NCBI GenBank assembly: GCA_017552845.1
Contig: JAFZOE010000037.1
Coordinates: 1-12,049 of the forward strand
DNA from: Clostridia bacterium
GTDB lineage: Bacteria; Bacillota; Clostridia; Oscillospirales; Acutalibacteraceae
DNA: 12,049 bases
Direction: 5' to 3'
In this document: positions 1 through 7,063 of the stretch, one piece after another
How positions within the stretch are numbered: position 1 is the stretch's first letter
Layout: each line of letters begins with the position of its first letter
Notes under the pieces: generated by a model
What the model saw: only the letters and a program-made list of their open reading frames with translations
What the model was told of the DNA's origin: nothing
Database searches by the model: none
Made by a program: the position numbers and the translations under genes

Positions 1-1655
1 AGGGCGGGTTTGATATAGGATACCCTCAGGGTGCTGTGGCCTTCGGGTATGCCACCGGGGCAGTCGAGAGTCAGGGTTTTGCCGGGCGCGATTATTCTGC
101 GCGCGGGCAGTCTGAATTTAACGGAGCCCATTCTGACATCGAGAATCATGACGGCCGAATCCTCCGAAAGATTCGTGATAACGAGAGCGCCGTCCTCATC
201 GATATATCCGGGAGCGCAGCCCGAAAAATCTGCGGCGACGCTTCTGTATGGGGCTCTCGAGTAATTGAACTGCGGATAAGCGGGATCGGAGCGGACATTC
301 ATTCTCTTATCGGCAAAGAGCAGGGTTTTCACGAGGCCGAAGCCGTAGGGATCCTTGGCGTAGCCGCCGTGATATTCATCCTTGATGAACCAGGTATGCT
401 CGGGAAGGTAACAGCTTGTGGCATCTATCTGCATTGAAGGCGCGAGATGCCTGTGATTTCTGTTGCCGCAGACCGTGTAGGCGGGCTTGTAGCTGTCGGG
501 GAAGCATTCCTCCACTTTTGCACAAACGGCTCCGCTCGTTCTCTCCGCGTCAAGCAGCATGTCCGCGAGCTTTTCACCGCCGAAAGCCGTGTAATCCACA
601 TAATTGCAGATTATTGATATATTTATCCCGCGTTTCATGCAGGCGAGGAAATTGCTGCGGTAATTCTTCATCACATCATAGTGGATGATGTCGCTCTTTC
701 TGATAAGCTCCCTGTTCTCTTTTTTATCAAGGAACATGGGCTTGAGCTCGGTATAGTCATCGGGAGTCAGCAGATCCCAGAGGCTTCCCCAGGTAAGAGG
801 CAGCTCCCTTATCTCTTTAAGGAACGCTTCAACCAGCGGCTCAAAACGGCTTAAATCAAGATTCGCGAGAGCGGGAGCAACGTTTGTTTCTGCCCCGATA
901 AGGCTCTCCGCGAGGGCGATGAGGCTCCTTGTGCAGAATTCGGTCTCGCCCATGAAAAATCTGCGGGCAAACGAGGTTCCGCCGAGGGCGGGAACATCCA
1001 GCGTTGCGTTATTGACGGGCGCGGATTTCTTATAGAGCGAAAGATATGCGCCGGTAATGAATCCGCCGTAGCTGATGCCGAAAATGTTGACCTTGCCGCT
1101 GCCCGTGTATTTAATCACGTCTTTGACATATCTGTTAAGCTCCGCGGCGCAGTCATAGGCGCCCATCCTGAAATCATACTGGAAGAGGAATACATTATCC
1201 TTCCCCGCCCTCTGAGCGCAGTAAGCGCATAATTCGGGCTCGTTGATTTCATCGGGAGCGTTATCGGTAAGATAGCCGTAGCTTGAAATCGCCGGATCGT
1301 TGGGATAATGGACTACATTATACTTTGACGAGCCGTCGGGATTCGTATACATTTTTTCGAGAATTATCTCCCCGCCCTTGGCAATCGTTACACCAAGAGG
1401 AGCGCCGTTACCCAGCAGGAACACGGCTAGGGACCTGATAAAATTCGGAAAATCCCTGAGAGTCTGCCCGAGGGCGGAGCTCACGGCGAAAGGCCAGACC
1501 GTCTCCTGTGAATCGGTGCCGTAGTTTTCATAAAGATTGCCCGAAGAATAACCGCTGACGATAATGACAGGATAATTCTGCTGCCCCGCAAACGCAGGCA
1601 TCGCGCAAAGCGCAATTATTATCAAAGTAAGAACAACGCACGTTGCTTTCTTCAT
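1..1655 (-). CDS. Secreted alpha/beta hydrolase (LCAT/lipase-like), 3' end beyond the window
   Basis: The frame is open for 551 codons from ATG 1655 to the window edge, so the C-terminus is missing. An AGGAG site lies about 7 nt before the ATG. Residues 1-23 form a signal peptide (MKK, hydrophobic LTLIIIALCA core, AFA before Gly24), so the protein is probably exported. The start of the mature part (PVIIVSGYSSGNLYENYG, then a Trp-Pro) resembles the oxyanion region of lecithin:cholesterol acyltransferase-type lipases. The nucleophile elbow is GISYGG with Ser195 (GxSxG). Candidate triad His residues are His420 and His429 (in EHTWFIKDEYHGGY). After about residue 460 the sequence looks like a beta-rich accessory domain. 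Several Cys residues (CAYC, CGN) could form disulfides. A lipase, esterase or acyltransferase role is inferred from fold motifs; the substrate is unknown. It follows the pseudo-ATPase gene by 58 nt across a hairpin, so it may be read through or have its own promoter. Confidence 0.8.
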   Translation of the reverse strand, partial: MKKATCVVLTLIIIALCAMPAFAGQQNYPVIIVSGYSSGNLYENYGTDSQETVWPFAVSSALGQTLRDFPNFIRSLAVFLLGNGAPLGVTIAKGGEIILEKMYTNPDGSSKYNVVHYPNDPAISSYGYLTDNAPDEINEPELCAYCAQRAGKDNVFLFQYDFRMGAYDCAAELNRYVKDVIKYTGSGKVNIFGISYGGFITGAYLSLYKKSAPVNNATLDVPALGGTSFARRFFMGETEFCTRSLIALAESLIGAETNVAPALANLDLSRFEPLVEAFLKEIRELPLTWGSLWDLLTPDDYTELKPMFLDKKENRELIRKSDIIHYDVMKNYRSNFLACMKRGINISIICNYVDYTAFGGEKLADMLLDAERTSGAVCAKVEECFPDSYKPAYTVCGNRNHRHLAPSMQIDATSCYLPEHTWFIKDEYHGGYAKDPYGFGLVKTLLFADKRMNVRSDPAYPQFNYSRAPYRSVAADFSGCAPGYIDEDGALVITNLSEDSAVMILDVRMGSVKFRLPARRIIAPGKTLTLDCPGGIPEGHSTLRVSYIKPA

Positions 1656-1681
1656 TTTGCATCTCCTGGATTCAATATTTA

Positions 1682-1703
1682 CCGCCCGCTTTCCGGCGGG
1701 CGG
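1682..1703 (-). terminator. GC-rich hairpin after the pseudo-ATPase gene, weak terminator candidate
   Basis: Perfect 8-bp stem (CCGCCCGC 1682-1689 with GCGGGCGG 1696-1703) and a 6-nt loop, ending 10 nt past the stop codon at 1714. On the minus strand the stem is followed by TAAATATTGAA, which is not a proper U tract. It could be a leaky terminator or an RNA-processing or stabilising hairpin between the two genes. Confidence 0.4.
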
Positions 1704-1713
1704 GTATTAATTG

Positions 1714-4476
1714 TTATTTTCTGCCGAGCAGAATCGTTCCGGCGATACCGGCGGCTTCGAGCAGCATAATCAGCACTGCCCAGAGAATTGTGATTCCGCC
1801 CTCTCCCGCAATGCCCGAAACAACGGTGAGGACCACGCCGAGAACCATCGCGGCAATCTGCATGAAGATACCGATTCTGTTCTTGGCGGCCATGGAGCAG
1901 GCGGTCGCTATTGCCTTGAGCATCGAGAATGCTCCGCCGTCGTGGATGATTCCGGCAGGCAGGCGGTCGGTTACGGAATCCTTCCTGCGCTTATAGAGTC
2001 TGCCCGCGACGGACGAGAGAATCTTGAAATTGTCGGGATTCAGGCCGAAGCTCTCGGAGATGAGATTCTCGGTGACATTGACATCGTTTGTGCGGACAAG
2101 TATCTGAATTCCGTTGTTTTCAAGCTGTTTGAGATAATTCTTGATATTCTCGTCAACGCTGTAGCTGACGACGAACATCGCTGCAAGCTGCTCGTTGACG
2201 GCGAGGTAAATGACCTTTCTGCCGTCGTGAGCGTATCTGTCTTCATACGCCTTGTCGGGCGCCTTGATATTGTGATGAACGAGCATATTCCTGTTGCCGA
2301 GGAGCACCTTCTGCTCGTAAATTCTCGCCGAAATGCCCATTTTATCCTCATAGACGAGCTCGCGCACGGGCGGAAGAAGGTCGGCTCTGCTGTCAACAAC
2401 CTGCTCGAAGCACTCTCTGAGCGGACCGCCCGATTTGATGACCATCGCGGCGGTGTAGAGGAGCACAACATCCATACGCATGCACTTGAAATCCTTCATG
2501 CCGTGCATCGTGCAGTTTTTGCGGTCGAATATATCCGCCGAATCGAGGACGACGGCATTCGCCTGGGAGACGGCGTCGGCCGTGTCGAGGCTCGCTATCA
2601 TCGAGCCCTCTCTGTTGAGGCGCTTATTTGAAATGAAGGAGATGAACGAGGGAATGAATCTGCCGAAAATCGGGGCGCTCAGGCAGATGGCGGCGGTGAA
2701 TGCCGCGAAGAACGCCATGAATTCCTTCTTGACTATTCCGACGATGATTCCCGCAACGAGCGAGGCGATTGCCGAGGCGACAATCATGACCTTCGTCCAT
2801 TTTTCGTTATCCTGACCGCTCTCGGAATTCTTCACGAAATCGGAGGGGAAGGCGATATTTGAGGAATAGTAAATCTTTGCGTCGCCCATCAGCAAGCCTC
2901 TGCCGAGCTCAAAGACTTCGCTCTCGTTGTCAAACTGGTGGACCGCATACATATTATGATCGTAGCTGAATGCGCAGACCGAGAAGTTATCGAGAATCCT
3001 GCGCGCGTCGATTACATCGGTAATCTTATTGAGGAGCAGACCGAAAACGGCGATGGCGCCGAATACAGGATAAGCTCCCTTGTCTATCGTAACGGCCGCG
3101 AGAGTATTTTCAATAAGCGCAATCACAACCGCTATGACGGTCGCGGAATTGCCGCTGAGTTTGCCCTTGACGGTCTGGGTGAAGGTATCGAAAAATCTTG
3201 TGGAATCGAGCACGACGGCAACGATGATAAGCAGGGCGTTGATAACGCACATAATCACGCTGTTGGGCCCGAATAGGCTTGATGAGAATACGTCCGCGCG
3301 CACCAGAGTCGTGATTATCGCGATGAGCAGAAGAACGCCCTCGACAATACCCATAAGCACTGCGGAATGCATAGTGGCCTTGACTCTCTCGGTCAGGCGG
3401 GTGTGAATCCTGTTGCGCTCGCCCGGCTCGTTGTATTCGCCGATTGACTCAACCAGAGACAGGCCCGGGTCATCCTCTTCGGGAGCCGCCTCATCGGGAG
3501 TGTCCGCAAGGGGCAGGTCTTCGCTCAGTTCTTCAAAGCCTTCGCCGAATTCCTCATCGATATTGTCAATCCTGAATTTCTTTGCCTTCTGTTTGCGTTT
3601 CTTGTTGAGGCTCTCCTCCACATCGTCTTCGCTCGACTGATTCGGAACGGCCTCGGCGGGAACATCGACGAAATCGGTCAGGATAATCTGGCCCTCAACG
3701 TTGATTTCGCCCGGTTCCTCTTTCTTTTCGGCTCTGCCGGGCAGAGGAATAATCTTGGTCTTTTCCTCGTTGAATTTCTTGTTCGCGGCGTCTTCTGCGG
3801 CCATCAGGACAGGCATGCCCTCAAGATCCTCTTCGCTGTCGGATTCGCCTTTTTTAACGACTATACCCGATTTGTCATTCGGGAATTCGGGCTCCTTCTC
3901 CTCCTCTTCGGGGAGCGGAATATCCTCGGGCCTGAGCTTCTCGAAGAACTTCTTGCGGAAGTCAATCTTGGGCTTGTCCTCTTCCTCATCCTTGCTGTCG
4001 CCTATGGTCGGAGGAAGCGGCTCGGGCTTTTCGGTATGATTGGAATACTTGATTTCCGCCGGCTCGGGAACGTCATCGGGCATGACGACCGTCTCCATCT
4101 CAAATGAAAACGGGTCAAAGCCGTCACCCTCATCCTCAAAGAAGGTCTCCTGGCCGGAAACCTCGCTGCCGGAGAATATGTCGGTAGGCTCGGGAATTTC
4201 CTCCCCGGGCTCCTCTTCCATATCTGTTTTAAGGGTAAACATGCCCTCGTCGAATTCGCTGCCCGCAAGCATCTTTTCGAGCCTGTCTGCCGCGGATTCC
4301 TTTTTCTCGGCGGGAGTGAATTCCCCGCCGCTCTCTTCGGCTATAAGGCGGTCGATATCGTCGAGCGACCATTCCTTGGAGGGCTTGTCCTCCGCAGAGT
4401 CCGTGTCGCCGAGCACCTCGCCGAGTATCTTTTCGAGCTCTTCATCATTTGTATCGGGTTTTACATAATCACTCAT
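1714..4476 (-). CDS. Degenerate P1B-type ATPase-like membrane protein with acidic N-terminal extension
   Basis: Encodes 920 residues from ATG 4476. Residues 1-369 are highly acidic, low-complexity and probably disordered, with a basic patch (KKRKQKAKK) and the peptide SLDDIDRLIAEE near the start. From residue 370 the P1B-ATPase layout appears: four membrane segments, a cytosolic segment where the actuator domain would be, two more segments, a large cytosolic part, and two final segments. Matching landmarks: CLSAP (Cys598) in place of the CPC region; VVLDSADIF (Asp645) in place of the DKTGT phosphorylation motif; GISARI...VLLGNR (714-729) like the heavy-metal ATPase nucleotide-binding domain; TND (796-798) in place of TGD. 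There is no TGE, and the GDGxND hinge is reduced to something like IIHDGG (Asp846). ATP-driven transport is therefore unlikely; a scaffold, sensor or partner-binding role is inference. The frame is intact. Last gene of the operon, 10 nt after the rlmB stop. Confidence 0.85.
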   Translation of the reverse strand: MSDYVKPDTNDEELEKILGEVLGDTDSAEDKPSKEWSLDDIDRLIAEESGGEFTPAEKKESAADRLEKMLAGSEFDEGMFTLKTDMEEEPGEEIPEPTDIFSGSEVSGQETFFEDEGDGFDPFSFEMETVVMPDDVPEPAEIKYSNHTEKPEPLPPTIGDSKDEEEDKPKIDFRKKFFEKLRPEDIPLPEEEEKEPEFPNDKSGIVVKKGESDSEEDLEGMPVLMAAEDAANKKFNEEKTKIIPLPGRAEKKEEPGEINVEGQIILTDFVDVPAEAVPNQSSEDDVEESLNKKRKQKAKKFRIDNIDEEFGEGFEELSEDLPLADTPDEAAPEEDDPGLSLVESIGEYNEPGERNRIHTRLTERVKATMHSAVLMGIVEGVLLLIAIITTLVRADVFSSSLFGPNSVIMCVINALLIIVAVVLDSTRFFDTFTQTVKGKLSGNSATVIAVVIALIENTLAAVTIDKGAYPVFGAIAVFGLLLNKITDVIDARRILDNFSVCAFSYDHNMYAVHQFDNESEVFELGRGLLMGDAKIYYSSNIAFPSDFVKNSESGQDNEKWTKVMIVASAIASLVAGIIVGIVKKEFMAFFAAFTAAICLSAPIFGRFIPSFISFISNKRLNREGSMIASLDTADAVSQANAVVLDSADIFDRKNCTMHGMKDFKCMRMDVVLLYTAAMVIKSGGPLRECFEQVVDSRADLLPPVRELVYEDKMGISARIYEQKVLLGNRNMLVHHNIKAPDKAYEDRYAHDGRKVIYLAVNEQLAAMFVVSYSVDENIKNYLKQLENNGIQILVRTNDVNVTENLISESFGLNPDNFKILSSVAGRLYKRRKDSVTDRLPAGIIHDGGAFSMLKAIATACSMAAKNRIGIFMQIAAMVLGVVLTVVSGIAGEGGITILWAVLIMLLEAAGIAGTILLGRK

Positions 4477-4492
4477 TACCTTCACCTCACCT
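4477..4492 (-). promoter_or_regulatory. Ribosome binding site deciding the start of the pseudo-ATPase
   Basis: On the minus strand AGGTGAGGTGAAGGTA directly precedes ATG 4476; GAGGTG sits 6 nt from it, the usual spacing. An in-frame GTG at 4485 would lie inside this site, so the ATG is the better start. The site overlaps the rlmB stop codon (4487-4489), suggesting translational coupling. Confidence 0.7.
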
Positions 4493-5248
4493 GTGTTTTA
4501 TAACTTCATACATCAGAATTCCCGCAGCGACGGATGCGTTGAGAGAATTTATCTTGCCTTTCATCGGGAGAGACACGATATAATCGCATTTTTCCCTGAC
4601 CAGACGGCTCATGCCCTTGCCCTCATTACCTATGACGAGGGCGACGGCGCCGCCGTAATCGAGCGTATCCCAGCGCTCGCCGTTCATATCGGCTCCGTAA
4701 ATCCAGAAGCCCTTTTCCTTAAGCTCGTCTATGGTCCGGGCGAGATTCGGAACTCTCGAGACCGGGACATATTCTATCGCGCCTGCGGAAACCTTGCCGA
4801 CCGCATAGGTCAGAGCCGCGCCGCGCCGCTTCGGAATTATAACTCCGTGCGCCCCGCAGGCATCGGCGGAGCGGATAATCGCTCCAAGATTATGCGGATC
4901 CTCGATTTCATCGAGAATTATCAGGAACGGCTCCTCGCCCTTTTCGCGGGCAATCGCCAGCATATCCTCTATATCGGCGTATTCGTGCGCGGCCGCTCTC
5001 GCGGCAATTCCCTGATGATTCGCGCCGCCGCACATCGCATCGAGCTTCCTGCGGTCCGTTTCCTTTATCACAAGCCCGCTCTCACGCGCCTTGCCGATTA
5101 TCATTCCGACCGAGCCGTTTCTCTCGCCCTTCGCGACATAGACGGTGTCTATTTCCCTGCCGCTCTTTATCGCTTCGAGCACGGCGTTTCTGCCGATTAT
5201 CATATCCTCGCCCGCCTGCGCAGGTTCGGACTTGGGTCTGTTATCCAC
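4487..5248 (-). CDS. rlmB: 23S rRNA (guanosine-2'-O)-methyltransferase RlmB (SpoU family)
   Basis: 253 residues, the usual length. The enzyme uses S-adenosylmethionine to methylate the ribose of a conserved guanosine in 23S rRNA (G2251 in E. coli numbering). An N-terminal substrate-binding domain begins at IIGRNAVLEAI (residues 17-27). The catalytic SpoU/TrmD-knot domain shows all three motifs: LDEIEDPHNLGAIIRSAD (112-129), IGNEGKGMS (206-214) and LPMKGKINSLNASVAAGI (227-244). The conserved Asn120 and Arg126 of motif 1 and the Asn/Ser of motif 3 are present. The start is GTG at 5248, with GGGGTG 5 nt before it. Met16 (MIIGRN) is a possible alternative but has a poorly spaced site. It follows the PfkB gene by 33 nt and precedes the pseudo-ATPase. 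The family assignment is firm; the exact nucleotide rests on homology. Confidence 0.93.
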   Translation of the reverse strand: MDNRPKSEPAQAGEDMIIGRNAVLEAIKSGREIDTVYVAKGERNGSVGMIIGKARESGLVIKETDRRKLDAMCGGANHQGIAARAAAHEYADIEDMLAIAREKGEEPFLIILDEIEDPHNLGAIIRSADACGAHGVIIPKRRGAALTYAVGKVSAGAIEYVPVSRVPNLARTIDELKEKGFWIYGADMNGERWDTLDYGGAVALVIGNEGKGMSRLVREKCDYIVSLPMKGKINSLNASVAAGILMYEVIKHR

Positions 5249-5281
5249 TCTCTCACCCCTTCCGCCTGTTTTTACTCATAT

Positions 5282-6157
5282 TCAATATAACTCTCTGATA
5301 TAGTTTTCAACATCTGCTCTCGTTCCCTTGAAGGGACCGGGAGTCTCCATTTTGAGAGAGACGGTCGCCGTCGCCATAAGCAGCGCATCGGGAATCGAAG
5401 AATTCAGTCTCTCATTTATGTATGCGGCAAAGGTTGTGTCTCCTCTGCCGGTTCTGCCGCTGAGATTTCTCAATTTTATCGGGCAGGTGTAAAACTCTTT
5501 GCCGTCATAGATCAGAACCTCGGTATTGTGGGTAATCATAATTTCACGCGCGCCCCAGGAATGCAGATGCTTCGCCGCCTCTCTGCGGTCGGCGCAGCCC
5601 GTGAGGATCTCGGCCTCCGCGGCGTCGGTCTTGAGATAAGTTATGCAGGGCAGGCATTCCTTTTTATCCGCCCAGTCCTCAAAGAACATCGCGCCATCGG
5701 GAGCGACATGCCTGAGCATCGCCTGAACATCGAGGGCGACGGGCTTTCTCTTTGAGAGCGTCTTTATCATTTCGGTATCGAAATCGCCGTAGACAAGGCC
5801 TGCAAGATGATATATGCTCACTTCCGCCTGCGGAATCTCCGAAGCTTTGAACGGGTCGCCCTTCGAAGTGCAGGTGCAGGTGCGCCTCTCCTTATCGGCA
5901 GTGTGATAGATATTCGTTATTTCCGTGCTCTTTTCGCTCGGGAGAACAATAATATCCTCTCTCGGAATCGTGAACTGCTCCAGGCGGTCCATATCCTTTT
6001 CGGGGAGCTTCGTGACCGCGAGCACCTTATGGCCGAGAGCATAAGCGGAGGCGGAGGAATAAACCACCGCGCCGCCGACTATATGAACGGTGTTGCCGAG
6101 ATGGTCGGTATTGGTATCAAGGGTCGCGTGACCGATTATCATTGAACTGTAAGCCAT
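5282..6157 (-). CDS. PfkB-family sugar/nucleoside kinase, substrate unknown
   Basis: 291 residues from ATG 6157, a normal ribokinase-family length. PfkB kinases transfer the ATP gamma-phosphate to a sugar or nucleoside hydroxyl. The first signature, GGAVVYSSASAYALG, lies near residues 28-42. The second is SGRTGRGDTTFAAYI, with presumed catalytic base Asp240. The usual anion-hole sequence DTTGAGD is altered here to RTGRGD, placing an Arg between the two glycines. The central part carries many Cys and Thr residues (RRTCTCTS). No signal peptide or membrane segment is seen, so the protein is cytosolic. The gene starts 8 nt after the stop of the PI-PLC-like gene. Ribokinase, adenosine kinase or inositol-type kinase activity are all possible; the sequence does not decide. 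Confidence 0.85.
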   Translation of the reverse strand: MAYSSMIIGHATLDTNTDHLGNTVHIVGGAVVYSSASAYALGHKVLAVTKLPEKDMDRLEQFTIPREDIIVLPSEKSTEITNIYHTADKERRTCTCTSKGDPFKASEIPQAEVSIYHLAGLVYGDFDTEMIKTLSKRKPVALDVQAMLRHVAPDGAMFFEDWADKKECLPCITYLKTDAAEAEILTGCADRREAAKHLHSWGAREIMITHNTEVLIYDGKEFYTCPIKLRNLSGRTGRGDTTFAAYINERLNSSIPDALLMATATVSLKMETPGPFKGTRADVENYIRELY

Positions 6158-6170
6158 AATGCACCTCAAA
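6158..6170 (-). promoter_or_regulatory. Ribosome binding site deciding the start of the PfkB kinase
   Basis: GAGGTG (6167-6162 on the minus strand) lies 4 nt before ATG 6157 and contains part of the upstream gene's TGA stop (6166-6168). A TTG at 6169 in the same frame would sit on top of this site, so the four extra residues it would add are unlikely. Confidence 0.65.
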
Positions 6171-7062
6171 TCCTTTTGCCTATCGCGTCTGCGTATTCAT
6201 CTCTGAGCCCGGGTTTCACAATATCTTTAAGCAGATTGAGCCAGAGGATGTAATTCGTTTTCATGTGGTCCCTCGTCATGAAATCGCCCGCAATGATATT
6301 GACCTTGTCGAGCAGGATCGGATCCTCCGCAATATCGGTTATCATCTGGGGGAAATAAATCCTGTCTTCCTCATCGAGGGCGCGCGGCCATTTGAGGCCG
6401 TTTTCCGTGCCTAAATTCGGAGTCTGCTGGGACTGGAACCAGAAGAAGCCCTCGCTTTCAAGCTCTCTCAGATAATTGAGGCTCTCCTTCGCGAATTTTT
6501 CGGGTTTGAGACCGAATACGACCGGATCCCACGGCTCGAGCAGCTTTATGTCGCGGCTGTATTTATATACCTCTTCCGCGTGGTGAATCACATATTTCTT
6601 TCCGCTTTTTCTTATGTCGCCGAGAGTCAGCGCTTTTAAATCGGGAATATCGGTCAGCGCGTATTTCTCAGGCTCGAGATATTTTTCAATAAGCTCATCC
6701 ACAAGCTCCGGGTCGGAGGTGTTTGAAAGCGTGAAGGGGCCGATTGTCTGCTTCTGATACGCTCTGACATCGAGGATGAAGAAATCATTGAAATTCGTGA
6801 CAATCTCGCCGAAATAAGAAAAGGCTTCGTCGGCGCTCATGCCTTTCATTATGCCGTGGGCTATATATAGTTTATTCTTTTTCTGGCTCAGGCGGATGCC
6901 GAATTTACGCACTCCGAAGCGATACTGGTCAAAAGGCGTGCCGTCCTGACAGCAGGCGGTGTAATTCATGCCCTTTGTGCCGGAGTTATGTGCGCCGGGT
7001 ATCGCGACCTTCGTGATGAGCGCGTCATCCTTTATATATTCGAGCCAGTTGTCGTAAAACAT
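6166..7062 (-). CDS. PI-PLC X-domain-like phosphodiesterase, cytoplasmic
   Basis: 298 residues. The fold family cleaves phosphodiester bonds of phosphatidylinositol or related lipids with two catalytic histidines. Visible landmarks: IPGAHNSGT with His25 (first catalytic His), GVRKFGIRLS with Arg57, LYIAHG with His69 (second catalytic His), FFILDVRAY in place of the conserved acidic strand, and NIIAGDF with Asp260 near the end, matching the late Asp of bacterial PI-PLC. In the usual (Y/F)-(F/L)-D-I-R motif the Asp is replaced by Gly55. There is no signal peptide, unlike the secreted bacterial PI-PLCs, so the protein probably stays inside the cell. ATG 7062 is preceded by AGGTGA at good spacing and lies 1 nt after the rlmI stop. 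The true substrate is unknown; the domain call is fairly sure. Confidence 0.8.
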   Translation of the reverse strand: MFYDNWLEYIKDDALITKVAIPGAHNSGTKGMNYTACCQDGTPFDQYRFGVRKFGIRLSQKKNKLYIAHGIMKGMSADEAFSYFGEIVTNFNDFFILDVRAYQKQTIGPFTLSNTSDPELVDELIEKYLEPEKYALTDIPDLKALTLGDIRKSGKKYVIHHAEEVYKYSRDIKLLEPWDPVVFGLKPEKFAKESLNYLRELESEGFFWFQSQQTPNLGTENGLKWPRALDEEDRIYFPQMITDIAEDPILLDKVNIIAGDFMTRDHMKTNYILWLNLLKDIVKPGLRDEYADAIGKRI

Positions 7063-7063
7063 C

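Noticed and set aside
1711..2631. 306-codon plus-strand open frame opposite the pseudo-ATPase
   Set aside because: It is antisense to a well-supported gene, has no recognisable domain, and long reverse frames are expected from the codon usage here.
1714..4476. Calling the P-type ATPase-like gene a pseudogene or an active metal pump
   Set aside because: No stop or frameshift and good expression signals argue against a pseudogene; loss of DKTGT, TGE and GDGxND argues against an active pump.
4477..4485. GTG 4485 as start of the pseudo-ATPase
   Set aside because: It lies within the ribosome binding site that is correctly spaced for ATG 4476.
6158..6169. TTG 6169 as start of the PfkB kinase
   Set aside because: It overlaps the GAGGTG site serving ATG 6157 and would add four residues before the conserved N-terminal strand.
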